In this document: one piece after another, positions 1 through 6,467 of the stretch
How positions within the stretch are numbered: position 1 is the first letter of the stretch
How the letters are laid out: the number at the start of each line of letters is the position of its first letter
Assembly (NCBI GenBank): GCA_947478535.1
Contig: CANJXD010000342.1
Span: 1-6,467 of the forward strand
Direction of reading: 5' to 3'
Origin: Acetobacteraceae bacterium
Lineage (GTDB): Bacteria; Pseudomonadota; Alphaproteobacteria; Acetobacterales; Acetobacteraceae
Length of the DNA: 6,467 bases
Notes under the pieces: model-generated
What the model was told of the DNA's origin: nothing
The model's database searches: none
The model's input: only the letters and a program-made list of their open reading frames with translations
Position numbers and translations under genes: made by a program

Positions 1-78
1 AATCGGCTGGGACCACAGCGAATCACAAGAGACTCAAGGGATTCAACATCTTCGGAGACGGACACTAAGGGAGGGTGC
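1..78 (+). other. Leader region upstream of the antiporter gene
   Basis: This stretch is clearly less GC-rich than the rest of the window (42 of 78 bases are G or C), which fits a non-coding leader or promoter region. I see no convincing -35/-10 pair: TTCAAC at 42-47 and CACTAA at 63-68 are only 15 bases apart and poorly matched, so I do not call a promoter. All three forward frames are open across it. One of them (from base 3) ends at TAA 66-68 and could be the last 21 codons of an upstream gene, but it uses codons such as AGA, GGA and AAT that are unusual beside the flanking genes. The upstream boundary is not resolved. Confidence 0.5.
68..75 (+). promoter_or_regulatory. Ribosome binding site of the antiporter gene
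   Basis: The purine run AGGGAGGG contains GGAG at 70-73, leaving five bases before the ATG at 79. This is a good Shine-Dalgarno match. It fixes the start at 79 even though the frame is open upstream to the window edge. Confidence 0.75.
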
Positions 79-1677
79 ATGGAAATCGTCGAGGCGGTTC
101 TCGCCCTCATCGCCATCTGCATCGGCTTCGCGCTGCTCGCGCGGCGGCTGAACCTGCCCTATGCGGTGATCCTCGTGCTGGGGGGGATGGGCATCGCCTT
201 CATCCCCGGCCTGCCGGCCATCACGCTCGATCCGCAGATCGCGCTGGCCTTCTTCCTGCCGCCGCTGTTGCAGGCCAGCGCCTGGCGAACGGATTGGCGG
301 GCCTTCCGGGCGAATATCCGGCCGATCCTGCTGCTCGCGGTGGGCGCGGTGCTGTTCACCGCCTTCGCCATCGCCATCGCGGCGAAGCTGCTGATCCCGG
401 GCCTGCCCTGGGCGGCTGCGGTGGCGCTGGGCGCGATCGTCGCACCGCCGGATGCGGTGGCGGCGGCGGCGGTGCTGCAACGCCTGCGCATCCCGCGCCG
501 CATCGTCACGGTGCTGGAAGGCGAGAGCCTGGTGAATGACGCGACGGCGCTGGTGCTCTACCGCTTCGCCGTCGCCGCCGTCGCCGCGAGCGGCGCTTCT
601 GTGGGCGCGGCGGGGGGTGTTTCGGTGGTGGAGGCCTCCGGCACCTTCGTGCTGGTGGCGGCGGGGGGTGTGCTGGTGGGCTGGGCGGTGGCGCGGGCGG
701 CCATCTGGGCCTTCGCGCGGCTGCGCGACACGCTGCTGGAAATCGCCGCCAGCTTCATCGCCTGCTTCGCCAGCTTCGGCATCGCGGAGGTGTTTCACCT
801 GTCCGGCGTCATGGCGGTGGTGACGACGGGGCTGGTGATGGGCCAGTTGCAGCACCGCACCCTGTCTCCGCAAAGCCGGCTGGCGGCGCAGGCGGTGTGG
901 AGCTTCGTCGAGTTCGTGCTGACCAGCCTGGTCTTCATCCTGACCGGCCTGCAGCTGCGCGGCATCCTGGACCGCATGGGCAGCTACGCGGCCGGGGAAC
1001 TGCTGCTGCTGGCCGTGGTGATCTCCGCCGTGCTGATCGTCGCGCGCTTCGTCTGGGTGTTTCCCGCGACCTATGGCGCGCGGCTGATCCCAGCGGTGCG
1101 GCGGAATGATCCCTCCCCGCCCGTCGGCAATATCGTGGTGCTGTCCTGGGCGGGGATGCGGGGCGTGGTGTCGCTGGCCGCGGCGCTGGCCCTGCCGCTC
1201 GATTTCCCGGAGCGCGACCTGCTGATCTTCCTGTCCTTCGCCGCCATCCTGGCCACGCTGGTGGTGCAGGGCACGACGCTGGAATGGGTGATCCGCCGCC
1301 TGAAGGTGGAGGAACCCGCCAGCACCGGCATGGCGCCGGAGGAAGCAACGCTGCGCCGGCTGGTGGCCCATGCGACGCTGGCCGAGATTCGCCAGCGGTC
1401 GGAGGATATCCTGGAAGGCCCGGTGGCCCAGGACCTGCTGGCGGAATACGAGGACAAGGCGCGCGTGTTCCACGGGGTCGCCAATGGCGGTGGGCAGGCG
1501 GAGCTGGAGGCGCGGATGCGCATCCGCCTGGCTGCCCTAAGGGCCGGGCGGCGGGCGCTGCTCGATCACCATCGCGATGCGGCGTTGGAGGAGGAATTGC
1601 TGGTGGCGATCGAGTCCGAGCACGATCTGGAGGAGATCCGCATCCTCCGCCTTCTCGGCGCCGCACCGGGCCATTAA
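79..1677 (+). CDS. Na+/H+ antiporter, bacterial CPA1 (NhaP-like) family
   Basis: This is an inner-membrane secondary transporter predicted to exchange protons for Na+ (possibly K+) in pH and sodium homeostasis. The 532-aa product has about 12-13 hydrophobic segments over residues 4-402. These include the FLPPLL segment (59-64) followed by WRTDW (69-73), PPDAV with D125, and EGESLVNDATALVLY with N153 and D154, the Asn-Asp pair expected for ion binding in CPA1 exchangers. WAGMRGVVSLAAALALP (357-373) carries the conserved Arg361. Residues 403-532 form a charged, helical, presumably cytoplasmic tail, a usual feature of bacterial CPA1 proteins. Length and motifs fit the complete bacterial form of the family. 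The start is supported by a good ribosome binding site and by the first membrane helix beginning at once. The gene is probably the first or an early gene of a transcript shared with the helicase gene nine bases downstream. Ion specificity cannot be read from sequence, so I give no symbol. Confidence 0.93.
   Translation: MEIVEAVLALIAICIGFALLARRLNLPYAVILVLGGMGIAFIPGLPAITLDPQIALAFFLPPLLQASAWRTDWRAFRANIRPILLLAVGAVLFTAFAIAIAAKLLIPGLPWAAAVALGAIVAPPDAVAAAAVLQRLRIPRRIVTVLEGESLVNDATALVLYRFAVAAVAASGASVGAAGGVSVVEASGTFVLVAAGGVLVGWAVARAAIWAFARLRDTLLEIAASFIACFASFGIAEVFHLSGVMAVVTTGLVMGQLQHRTLSPQSRLAAQAVWSFVEFVLTSLVFILTGLQLRGILDRMGSYAAGELLLLAVVISAVLIVARFVWVFPATYGARLIPAVRRNDPSPPVGNIVVLSWAGMRGVVSLAAALALPLDFPERDLLIFLSFAAILATLVVQGTTLEWVIRRLKVEEPASTGMAPEEATLRRLVAHATLAEIRQRSEDILEGPVAQDLLAEYEDKARVFHGVANGGGQAELEARMRIRLAALRAGRRALLDHHRDAALEEELLVAIESEHDLEEIRILRLLGAAPGH
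607..671 (+). repeat. In-frame 14-bp direct repeat within the antiporter gene
   Basis: GCGGCGGGGGGTGT occurs at 607-620 and again at 658-671, 51 bases apart and in the same codon phase. It encodes AAGGV at residues 177-181 and again at 194-198, at the edge of a loop and the start of the next membrane helix. Each copy contains a run of six G. Recombination or slippage between the copies would remove exactly 17 codons without a frameshift. In DNA this rich in G and Ala/Gly codons it may be chance. Confidence 0.6.
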
Positions 1678-1686
1678 CTCAGACCC

Positions 1687-4600
1687 ATGGATGACGCCGC
1701 CCTTGCTGCCAGGCTGGAGGAGGCCCGACGCGGCCTGCTCGACCTGTCCACCCGCAACCGCCTGCTGGCGCTGCCGCAGCCCGGGCGATCGCGTGGCGTC
1801 ATCCGCCTGGCGGATGAGGATGCGGGCTTCGTCTTTGGCGAGATGACCGGCGGCCGCGCCTTCGGCTTCGAGGCGGTGGCGGAGGACGCGGCCGAGGCTC
1901 CACCCCGCAAGGGCCGGCGCGTGGCGCGGGCGGAGACCGCCGGCGTCGCCCAGGCCGATACGGCGAAGACGCGGGCGCAAGCGCAGGGTGATGACCTGCT
2001 GCGGGCGCAGATGCCGGCCGAAGAGCTGGTCCGCCGCCTGCGCGATCTGATGACGGATGCGCGCGCGGCGCGGGAAGAAACCGGCATCGCCACCCTCTCG
2101 CTGGCCATCGGCACGCTGTCCTGGCGCGATCCGGCGACGCCGGGCACCGAACGGCTCGCCCCGCTGGCGCTGCTGCCGGTGACGCTGGAACGCGCCGGCG
2201 TCTCCCGCATCTTCAAGCTGCGGGCGGCAGGGGGAGAGGTGGCGGAGAACCTCTCGCTGCGGGAGAAACTGGCACGGGAATTCCGCATCGCCCTGCCGGA
2301 CTTCGATGCGGAAGCCTATGACCCCGATGCCTGGGCCACCGCGCTGCGGGGGGCGATTGCCGGCCAAGGCGGCTGGACGGTGGATGCGGATGGCCTGGCG
2401 CTCGGGCTGTTCAGCTTCCAGAAGTTCCTGATGTGGCGGGACCTCGACCCCGCGACCAATCCCGGGCTGCTCACCCACCCGATGATCCGTGCCCTGGTGG
2501 GTGGGGACGCGCTGGCGGCGCCGGCGCCCTTCCCCGATGACGCGGATGTGGATGCCGAGATCCCGGTGGAGCGGCTGGACCACGTCATGGATGTCGATGG
2601 CAGCCAGGCGCTGGCAGCGGAAGCCGTGCGGCGCGGCGGTGCGAATGACGGTCATGCGGGCCATGTCGTCATCCAGGGGCCGCCCGGCACCGGGAAAAGC
2701 CAGACCATCGCCAACATCATCGCCCAAGCCGTGCTGGATGGGCGGCGGGTGCTGTTCGTGGCGGAAAAGCTGGCGGCGCTGGAGGTGGTGCAGCGGCGCC
2801 TCGCCGGCATCGGCCTGGGGGCGGCCTGCCTCGAACTGCATGGGGATGCCACCTCGAAGCGGGCGGTGCTGGATGCGCTGCGCGCCACGCTCGCCACGCC
2901 TGCGCCGCCGAAGCCGGAGCGGGATGCCCTGGTGCAACGGCTCGGCGCGCTGCGTGGCCGGCTGAACCGCCATGCGCGGGCGATGGCGGCGCCGGTGGGC
3001 GAGAGCGGGCTCGCTTTGCACGCGGTGGTGGGCGGGCTGGTCGCGCTGCGAGCGCGGGGCGTGCCGGCACCGGATTTCAGCCTGGCCGCCGGGGCCTGGA
3101 CTGCCACGGGGATCGAAGCGGCGCGGGCGGCGGTGGCGGAACTGGCGGCGCGGGCGGCGGAAGGTGGCCCGGCCAGCGCCTGGCGGGACCTCTCGGCCGA
3201 TCTCGCGCCGATCGAGCAGGAGCGGCTGCTGGGCCGCCTGCCGGGGCTGATCCGGGCACTTTCCGCCGGAGCGGTGGCGCTGGCGCCGGCGGCGCGGGTG
3301 ATGGGGCTGGCGGCGGATGCCGGCACGGCGGAACGATTGCTCGCGGCCTCCCGCGCCATCGCCGCCGCGCCGACGCATGACCCGGCTGCGATGGCGCATC
3401 CGGCCTGGGCCGGGGATAGCGCGACGCTGCGCGCACCCGCCGAGGCGCAGGCGGCGCTGGAGGCCGCGCAGCGGGACCCCAGGCTGCGGCCGGGCGCGCT
3501 GGCGGTGGAGGGACTGGCTGTGGCCCGCGCGGCACTGGCGGAAGGCGGTGGCTTCTTCGGCTTCCTCTCCGCCACCCAGCGCAGCGCCAAGGCCGTGGCG
3601 GCGCAGGTGGCGGCGGTGGGCGCGGAGCCCCTGCCCGCCCTCGATGCCGCCCTGGCCGGCCAGGCAGCGGCACGGGTGCTGGCGGCGGCGGATGCCTCCC
3701 CCTTCGGCAGCCTCTGGGGCAATGCCTCGGCGATGGCGACACTGCTGGCGTGGCGGGAGGCTTCGGGACCCGACGCCGCCGCGGCGCTCGCCACCGGGAT
3801 GCCACAAGTGGATGCGGCGCCGGTGGATGCCGCCCTCGCGGCTTGCCGCACCCTGGCGGCGGAGGCGGGGTTTGAGGGCGCGGGGCTGAGCCTCGCTGAT
3901 GTCGCGGGCCGGCTCGGGGATTGGGCGGCGCAACCCGAAACCCTGCCGGCCTGGCTCGGCTGGCGCCGCGCGCGGGATGCGGCGGGACCGGAACTCGCAC
4001 CGCTGGCAAGGAAGCTGGCCGAGGGTGTGCTGACGCCGGAGGCGGCGCGGGATGCCTTCGAGCATGCGCTGCTCGAAGCGCTCCTGAAGGCGGCGATGCG
4101 CGGCCGGCCCGAACTCGCGGCTTTCGACGGCCCTGGCTTCGACCGGCTGGTGGCAGACTTCATCGAAGCCGACCGCGCCCGCATCGACCTGGCCCGGCGA
4201 GAGGCGGCGCATGCCCATGCGGCGCGGCTGGCCGATGCGCGGTCCCTGCGCGGCTGGACGCTGTTGCTCGGCGAGTTCGAGAAGAAGCGCGGGCACCTGC
4301 CGGTGCGCGAATTGCTGCTGCGGGCGGGCGCCGTGGTGCAGCGCGCCAAGCCCGTGCTGATGATGTCGCCGCTTTCCGTCGCGCAATACCTGGCCCCACC
4401 GCATGGGCTGCGCCCGGGCCTGTCCTTCGACCTGCTGGTGATCGACGAGGCATCCCAGGTGGAGCCCGTGGATGCGCTCGGCGCCATCGCGCGCTGCCGC
4501 CAGGTGGTGGTGGTCGGCGATGACAAGCAGATGCCGCCCACTCGCTTCTTCCAGCGCATGACGAGCGAGGAGCCCGAGGAAGACGGCGCCGAGGGCAGCG

Positions 4601-6201
4601 ACATCGTCGCGGCGCGGGAGGTGGAGAGCATCCTCGGCCTGGCCAATGCGCGGGGCGTGCCGAATGTGATGCTGCGCTGGCACTACCGCAGCCGGCACGA
4701 AAGCCTGATCGCGACGAGCAATGCGGAGTTCTACGGCAACCGGCTCTGCGTGCTGCCATCGCCGCGCGCACGATCCGCGGCGCTGGGGCTTTCGCTGGTG
4801 CGGGTGGAGGGGCGCTGGCAGGAAGGCCAGGGCGTGAACCCCGTGGAGGCCCAGGCCGTGGCCGAGGCGGTGCTGCGCCACGCGCGGGAGACGCCGGGCG
4901 ATACGCTGGGCGTCGCGGCCTTTTCCATCCGCCAGCGCGACGCGATCCTCGATGCCGTGGAAGCCCTGCGGCGGGAAAGCCCGGACACGGAGGGCTTCTT
5001 CACCGCCCATCCGCAGGAGCCCTTTTTCGTCAAGAACCTGGAGAATGTGCAGGGCGACGAACGCGACAGCATCATGATCAGCGTCGGCTATGCGCGCGGG
5101 CCGGATGGCAGGCTCGCCATGCGCTTCGGGCCGCTGTCGATGGATGGCGGGGAACGGCGGCTCAACGTGCTGATCACCCGGGCGAAGAAGCGCTGCATCG
5201 TCTTCAGCGGCATCGGCGCGGAGGATATCGATCTCGCCCGCGCCGCCGGCCGCGGCGTCGCCTCCCTGAAGACTTTTCTTCAGGCTGCCGCGAGCGGGTT
5301 GCCCGATGGGGCGCCTGCCAAGGCGACGTCAGGAGGGGTTGGGGACGCGCTTGGCGGGGTCATGGCGGGGGAGATCCGGGGCGCGGGCAAGGAGGCGGTG
5401 CTGCATGTCGGCACCTCCGGCCTGTTCCTCGATGTCGCGGCGCGGGAGGGGGCGGATTTCATCCTCGGCGTCGAGGCCGATGCGGGGGATTGGGCCGGGG
5501 TGACGGCGGCGCGGGATCGGGAACGCGGCCGGGCGGCGGCACTCGGGCAGATGGGCTGGCGGCTGCATCGCGCCTGGTCGCTCGCCTGGCTGCAGCGGCC
5601 GGACACGGAGGCGGCGCGGCTGCGGGCAGCGCTCGGCGCGGTGCCGGAAGAAGCCCCCGCGCCGCGTGTGGCCACGCCCGATCCCGGCCTCGCCCTGCCC
5701 TATGTGGAAGCAGCGGTGGCCGTGCCGGCCACGCCGATCCCCGATGTGCCCTTCGCGAAACTCTCGGAGATTCTTGCCGCGATCATTCGCGCGGAACAGC
5801 CGCTGCACGCGGATTCGCTGATGGAGCGCGCGCGCCTGCTGTTCGGGCGGGAAAGGCTGGAAGCCCCGGACCGTGCGGCGCTGCAACAGGCGCTGCGGCT
5901 TGCGGGGCAGATCCAGGGCGTGGCGGAAGCCGGCGGATTCTGGACGGCCGAGGATGCGCCCCCCGTCACGCCACGGGACCGCCGCGCGGTGGCGCCGCAT
6001 CTCCGCCGCCCGGCGATGGTGGCACCGGCCGAGGTGGAAGCGGCCGCGAAAACGCTGCTGGCGGCGATGCCGGGGACGACGGAAGCCGAGCTCGCCCCAG
6101 GTGTCGCGCGGCTGCTGGGGCTGGAAGCGAGTGCCGCGCCGGCGATGGCGGCGCGGATCGCGGCGCTGGTGGGCGCGGGGGCGATCCGGGTGCAGGGGTG
6201 A
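1687..6201 (+). CDS. DUF4011 / SF1 helicase / REase-fold / DUF3320 multidomain protein
   Basis: This is a predicted cytoplasmic ATP-dependent DNA or RNA helicase/translocase of 1504 aa with an attached nuclease-fold domain. The N-terminal DUF4011 domain (about residues 9-255) begins with LEEARRGLLDLSTRNRLL and ends with LGLFSFQKFLMWRDLD (239-254). The helicase core follows: a Q-motif-like DGSQ with Q307, Walker A GPPGTGKS (331-338), and motif Ia LFVAEKLAALEVV. A long Ala-rich helical insertion (about 400-880) includes FFGFLS near 623. Then come PVLMMSPLSVAQYL (889-902), Walker B DEAS (920-923), GDDKQMPPT (944-952), RWHYRSRHES (997-1006), ENVQGDERD (1119-1127) and LNVLITRAKKR (1159-1169). Residues 1225-1320 resemble the MTES_1575/Vsr-like endonuclease fold, with D1249, E1263 and D1265. 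DUF3320 lies at about 1356-1415, followed by a second similar helical unit to the end. The start at ATG 1687 fits because DUF4011 begins directly after it. Nine bases separate it from the antiporter stop and there is no clear Shine-Dalgarno sequence, so coupled translation is likely. Related architectures occur in genome-defence or repair contexts. The biological role here is unassigned. Confidence 0.93.
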   Translation: MDDAALAARLEEARRGLLDLSTRNRLLALPQPGRSRGVIRLADEDAGFVFGEMTGGRAFGFEAVAEDAAEAPPRKGRRVARAETAGVAQADTAKTRAQAQGDDLLRAQMPAEELVRRLRDLMTDARAAREETGIATLSLAIGTLSWRDPATPGTERLAPLALLPVTLERAGVSRIFKLRAAGGEVAENLSLREKLAREFRIALPDFDAEAYDPDAWATALRGAIAGQGGWTVDADGLALGLFSFQKFLMWRDLDPATNPGLLTHPMIRALVGGDALAAPAPFPDDADVDAEIPVERLDHVMDVDGSQALAAEAVRRGGANDGHAGHVVIQGPPGTGKSQTIANIIAQAVLDGRRVLFVAEKLAALEVVQRRLAGIGLGAACLELHGDATSKRAVLDALRATLATPAPPKPERDALVQRLGALRGRLNRHARAMAAPVGESGLALHAVVGGLVALRARGVPAPDFSLAAGAWTATGIEAARAAVAELAARAAEGGPASAWRDLSADLAPIEQERLLGRLPGLIRALSAGAVALAPAARVMGLAADAGTAERLLAASRAIAAAPTHDPAAMAHPAWAGDSATLRAPAEAQAALEAAQRDPRLRPGALAVEGLAVARAALAEGGGFFGFLSATQRSAKAVAAQVAAVGAEPLPALDAALAGQAAARVLAAADASPFGSLWGNASAMATLLAWREASGPDAAAALATGMPQVDAAPVDAALAACRTLAAEAGFEGAGLSLADVAGRLGDWAAQPETLPAWLGWRRARDAAGPELAPLARKLAEGVLTPEAARDAFEHALLEALLKAAMRGRPELAAFDGPGFDRLVADFIEADRARIDLARREAAHAHAARLADARSLRGWTLLLGEFEKKRGHLPVRELLLRAGAVVQRAKPVLMMSPLSVAQYLAPPHGLRPGLSFDLLVIDEASQVEPVDALGAIARCRQVVVVGDDKQMPPTRFFQRMTSEEPEEDGAEGSDIVAAREVESILGLANARGVPNVMLRWHYRSRHESLIATSNAEFYGNRLCVLPSPRARSAALGLSLVRVEGRWQEGQGVNPVEAQAVAEAVLRHARETPGDTLGVAAFSIRQRDAILDAVEALRRESPDTEGFFTAHPQEPFFVKNLENVQGDERDSIMISVGYARGPDGRLAMRFGPLSMDGGERRLNVLITRAKKRCIVFSGIGAEDIDLARAAGRGVASLKTFLQAAASGLPDGAPAKATSGGVGDALGGVMAGEIRGAGKEAVLHVGTSGLFLDVAAREGADFILGVEADAGDWAGVTAARDRERGRAAALGQMGWRLHRAWSLAWLQRPDTEAARLRAALGAVPEEAPAPRVATPDPGLALPYVEAAVAVPATPIPDVPFAKLSEILAAIIRAEQPLHADSLMERARLLFGRERLEAPDRAALQQALRLAGQIQGVAEAGGFWTAEDAPPVTPRDRRAVAPHLRRPAMVAPAEVEAAAKTLLAAMPGTTEAELAPGVARLLGLEASAAPAMAARIAALVGAGAIRVQG

Positions 6202-6223
6202 AGGCGGGGCGGCTCGCCGCCTT
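6201..6223. terminator. Possible bidirectional hairpin between convergent genes
   Basis: AAGGCGG (6201-6207) and CCGCCTT (6217-6223) form a perfect seven-base inverted repeat around a nine-base loop. An alternative inner pairing is GGCGG (6208-6212) with CCGCC (6217-6221) around CTCG. It sits between the stop codons of two converging genes, where a shared terminator would be expected. Neither strand has a clear T-run after the stem, so it is a weak candidate for classical intrinsic termination. A hairpin that only stabilises the 3' ends, or chance in GC-rich DNA, is also possible. Confidence 0.4.
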
Positions 6224-6226
6224 CCC

Positions 6227-6467
6227 TCACCCCCGCGCCGCCGCCTTCCGGGCACCGATGGCACCGCGCACATAGGCAATGTCCCGCCGCAGCGCGAACA
6301 ACTGGCGGCCATAGGCGGCGGGGACAGAGATGGCGGCGACCTTGTCCTCCAGCGCGGCCAGCCGCTCCGCCAGCATATCCCGCGCCTTGCGGTCCGGGTC
6401 CTTGGCCATCTCCAGCTCGATGGCGCGCAGATCCTCGTAGTAGCGGTAGATGCGGCTTTCCATCTGC
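6227..6467 (-). CDS. TAXI-family TRAP transporter solute-binding protein, C-terminal fragment
   Basis: Only the last 79 codons and the TGA stop (6229-6227) lie in the window. The frame is still open at the right edge, with a Gln codon before the first visible Met, so the true start is beyond base 6467 and the Met at 6463 is internal. The segment begins ESRIYRYYEDLRAIE, has a charged helical middle (AERLAALEDKVAAI), and ends with VPAAYGRQLFALRRDIAYVR. This pattern of an R-Y-x-x-Y-x-x-L-R helix, a spacer helix and a final V-P...LR-x-x-I-x-x-V-R helix is, as I recall it, the cytoplasmic tail that follows the C-terminal membrane anchor in the larger TAXI proteins. Such proteins bind small organic solutes for TRAP-type uptake. 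The binding domain itself is not visible, so the assignment rests on the tail alone. The gene converges on the helicase gene with 25 bases between their stop codons. Confidence 0.7.
   Translation of the reverse strand, partial: QMESRIYRYYEDLRAIELEMAKDPDRKARDMLAERLAALEDKVAAISVPAAYGRQLFALRRDIAYVRGAIGARKAAARG

Noticed and set aside
42..68. Candidate -35 (TTCAAC) and -10 (CACTAA) boxes upstream of the antiporter
   Set aside because: The 15-base spacing is short, both boxes match poorly, and the -10 would lie inside the ribosome binding region, leaving almost no transcript leader.
180..186. A run of seven G in the antiporter gene as a phase-variation switch
   Set aside because: It encodes conserved-looking L-G-G in a membrane helix, and similar G runs are common by chance in this composition. 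There is no sign of a frameshifted state.
43..1473. A 476-codon minus-strand frame opposite the antiporter gene
   Set aside because: Its composition is His/Gln/Arg/Gly-rich with no motif or hydrophobic pattern, and it fully overlaps a clear membrane transporter. It is a composition shadow.
1537..5010. An uninterrupted 1157-codon minus-strand frame opposite the helicase gene
   Set aside because: Its translation is rich in Arg, His, Gln and Gly with no recognisable domain. It mirrors the strong GC codon bias of the opposite gene, whose helicase motifs are unmistakable. Long antisense frames are expected in such DNA.
5329..6312. A 327-codon minus-strand frame spanning the helicase 3' end and the junction
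   Set aside because: It conflicts with both the DUF3320 end of the helicase and the TAXI tail frame. It is Arg/His/Pro-rich without any recognisable fold.
6227..6463. A complete small protein of 78 aa on the minus strand
   Set aside because: The frame stays open to the window edge upstream of the Met at 6463, there is no ribosome binding site visible, and the sequence matches the tail of a larger transporter-binding protein.

Overview
The window is a uniformly GC-rich stretch of bacterial chromosome. Third codon positions are dominated by G and C, and very long open frames occur by chance on the antisense strand. The composition and the type of encoded proteins suggest an alphaproteobacterium, perhaps an Acetobacteraceae/Roseomonas-like organism. 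That taxonomic placement is an inference from style, not from a marker gene. No tRNA, rRNA, IS element, CRISPR array, integrase or attachment site is visible.

Layout: bases 1-78 are a noticeably less GC-rich leader (42 of 78 bases are G or C) ending in a good ribosome binding site. Bases 79-1677 (+) encode a bacterial CPA1/NhaP-type Na+/H+ antiporter of 532 aa, complete. Nine bases later, 1687-6201 (+) encode a 1504-aa multidomain protein: DUF4011 at the N-terminus, a split superfamily-1 (UPF1/Dna2-like, COG1112) helicase with all main motifs intact, a divergent restriction-endonuclease-fold (MTES_1575/Vsr-like) domain, then a DUF3320-type C-terminus. After 25 bases holding a GC-rich inverted repeat, a convergent minus-strand gene occupies 6227-6467. 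It runs off the right edge, and only its last 79 codons are present. They match the cytoplasmic tail of membrane-anchored TAXI-family TRAP transporter solute-binding proteins.

The antiporter and the helicase-nuclease are on the same strand, almost touching, and the second has no clear ribosome binding site. They are probably co-transcribed and translationally coupled. Whether that reflects a functional partnership is unknown: the antiporter would act in the membrane on pH and sodium balance, while the helicase would act on nucleic acid in the cytoplasm. The most interesting object is the helicase-nuclease. Its ATPase core looks fully active, while its nuclease domain appears to have lost some residues usually conserved in the fold. 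Proteins of this architecture belong to a broad helicase group that includes anti-phage defence proteins, but no other defence gene is visible here and the role remains open.
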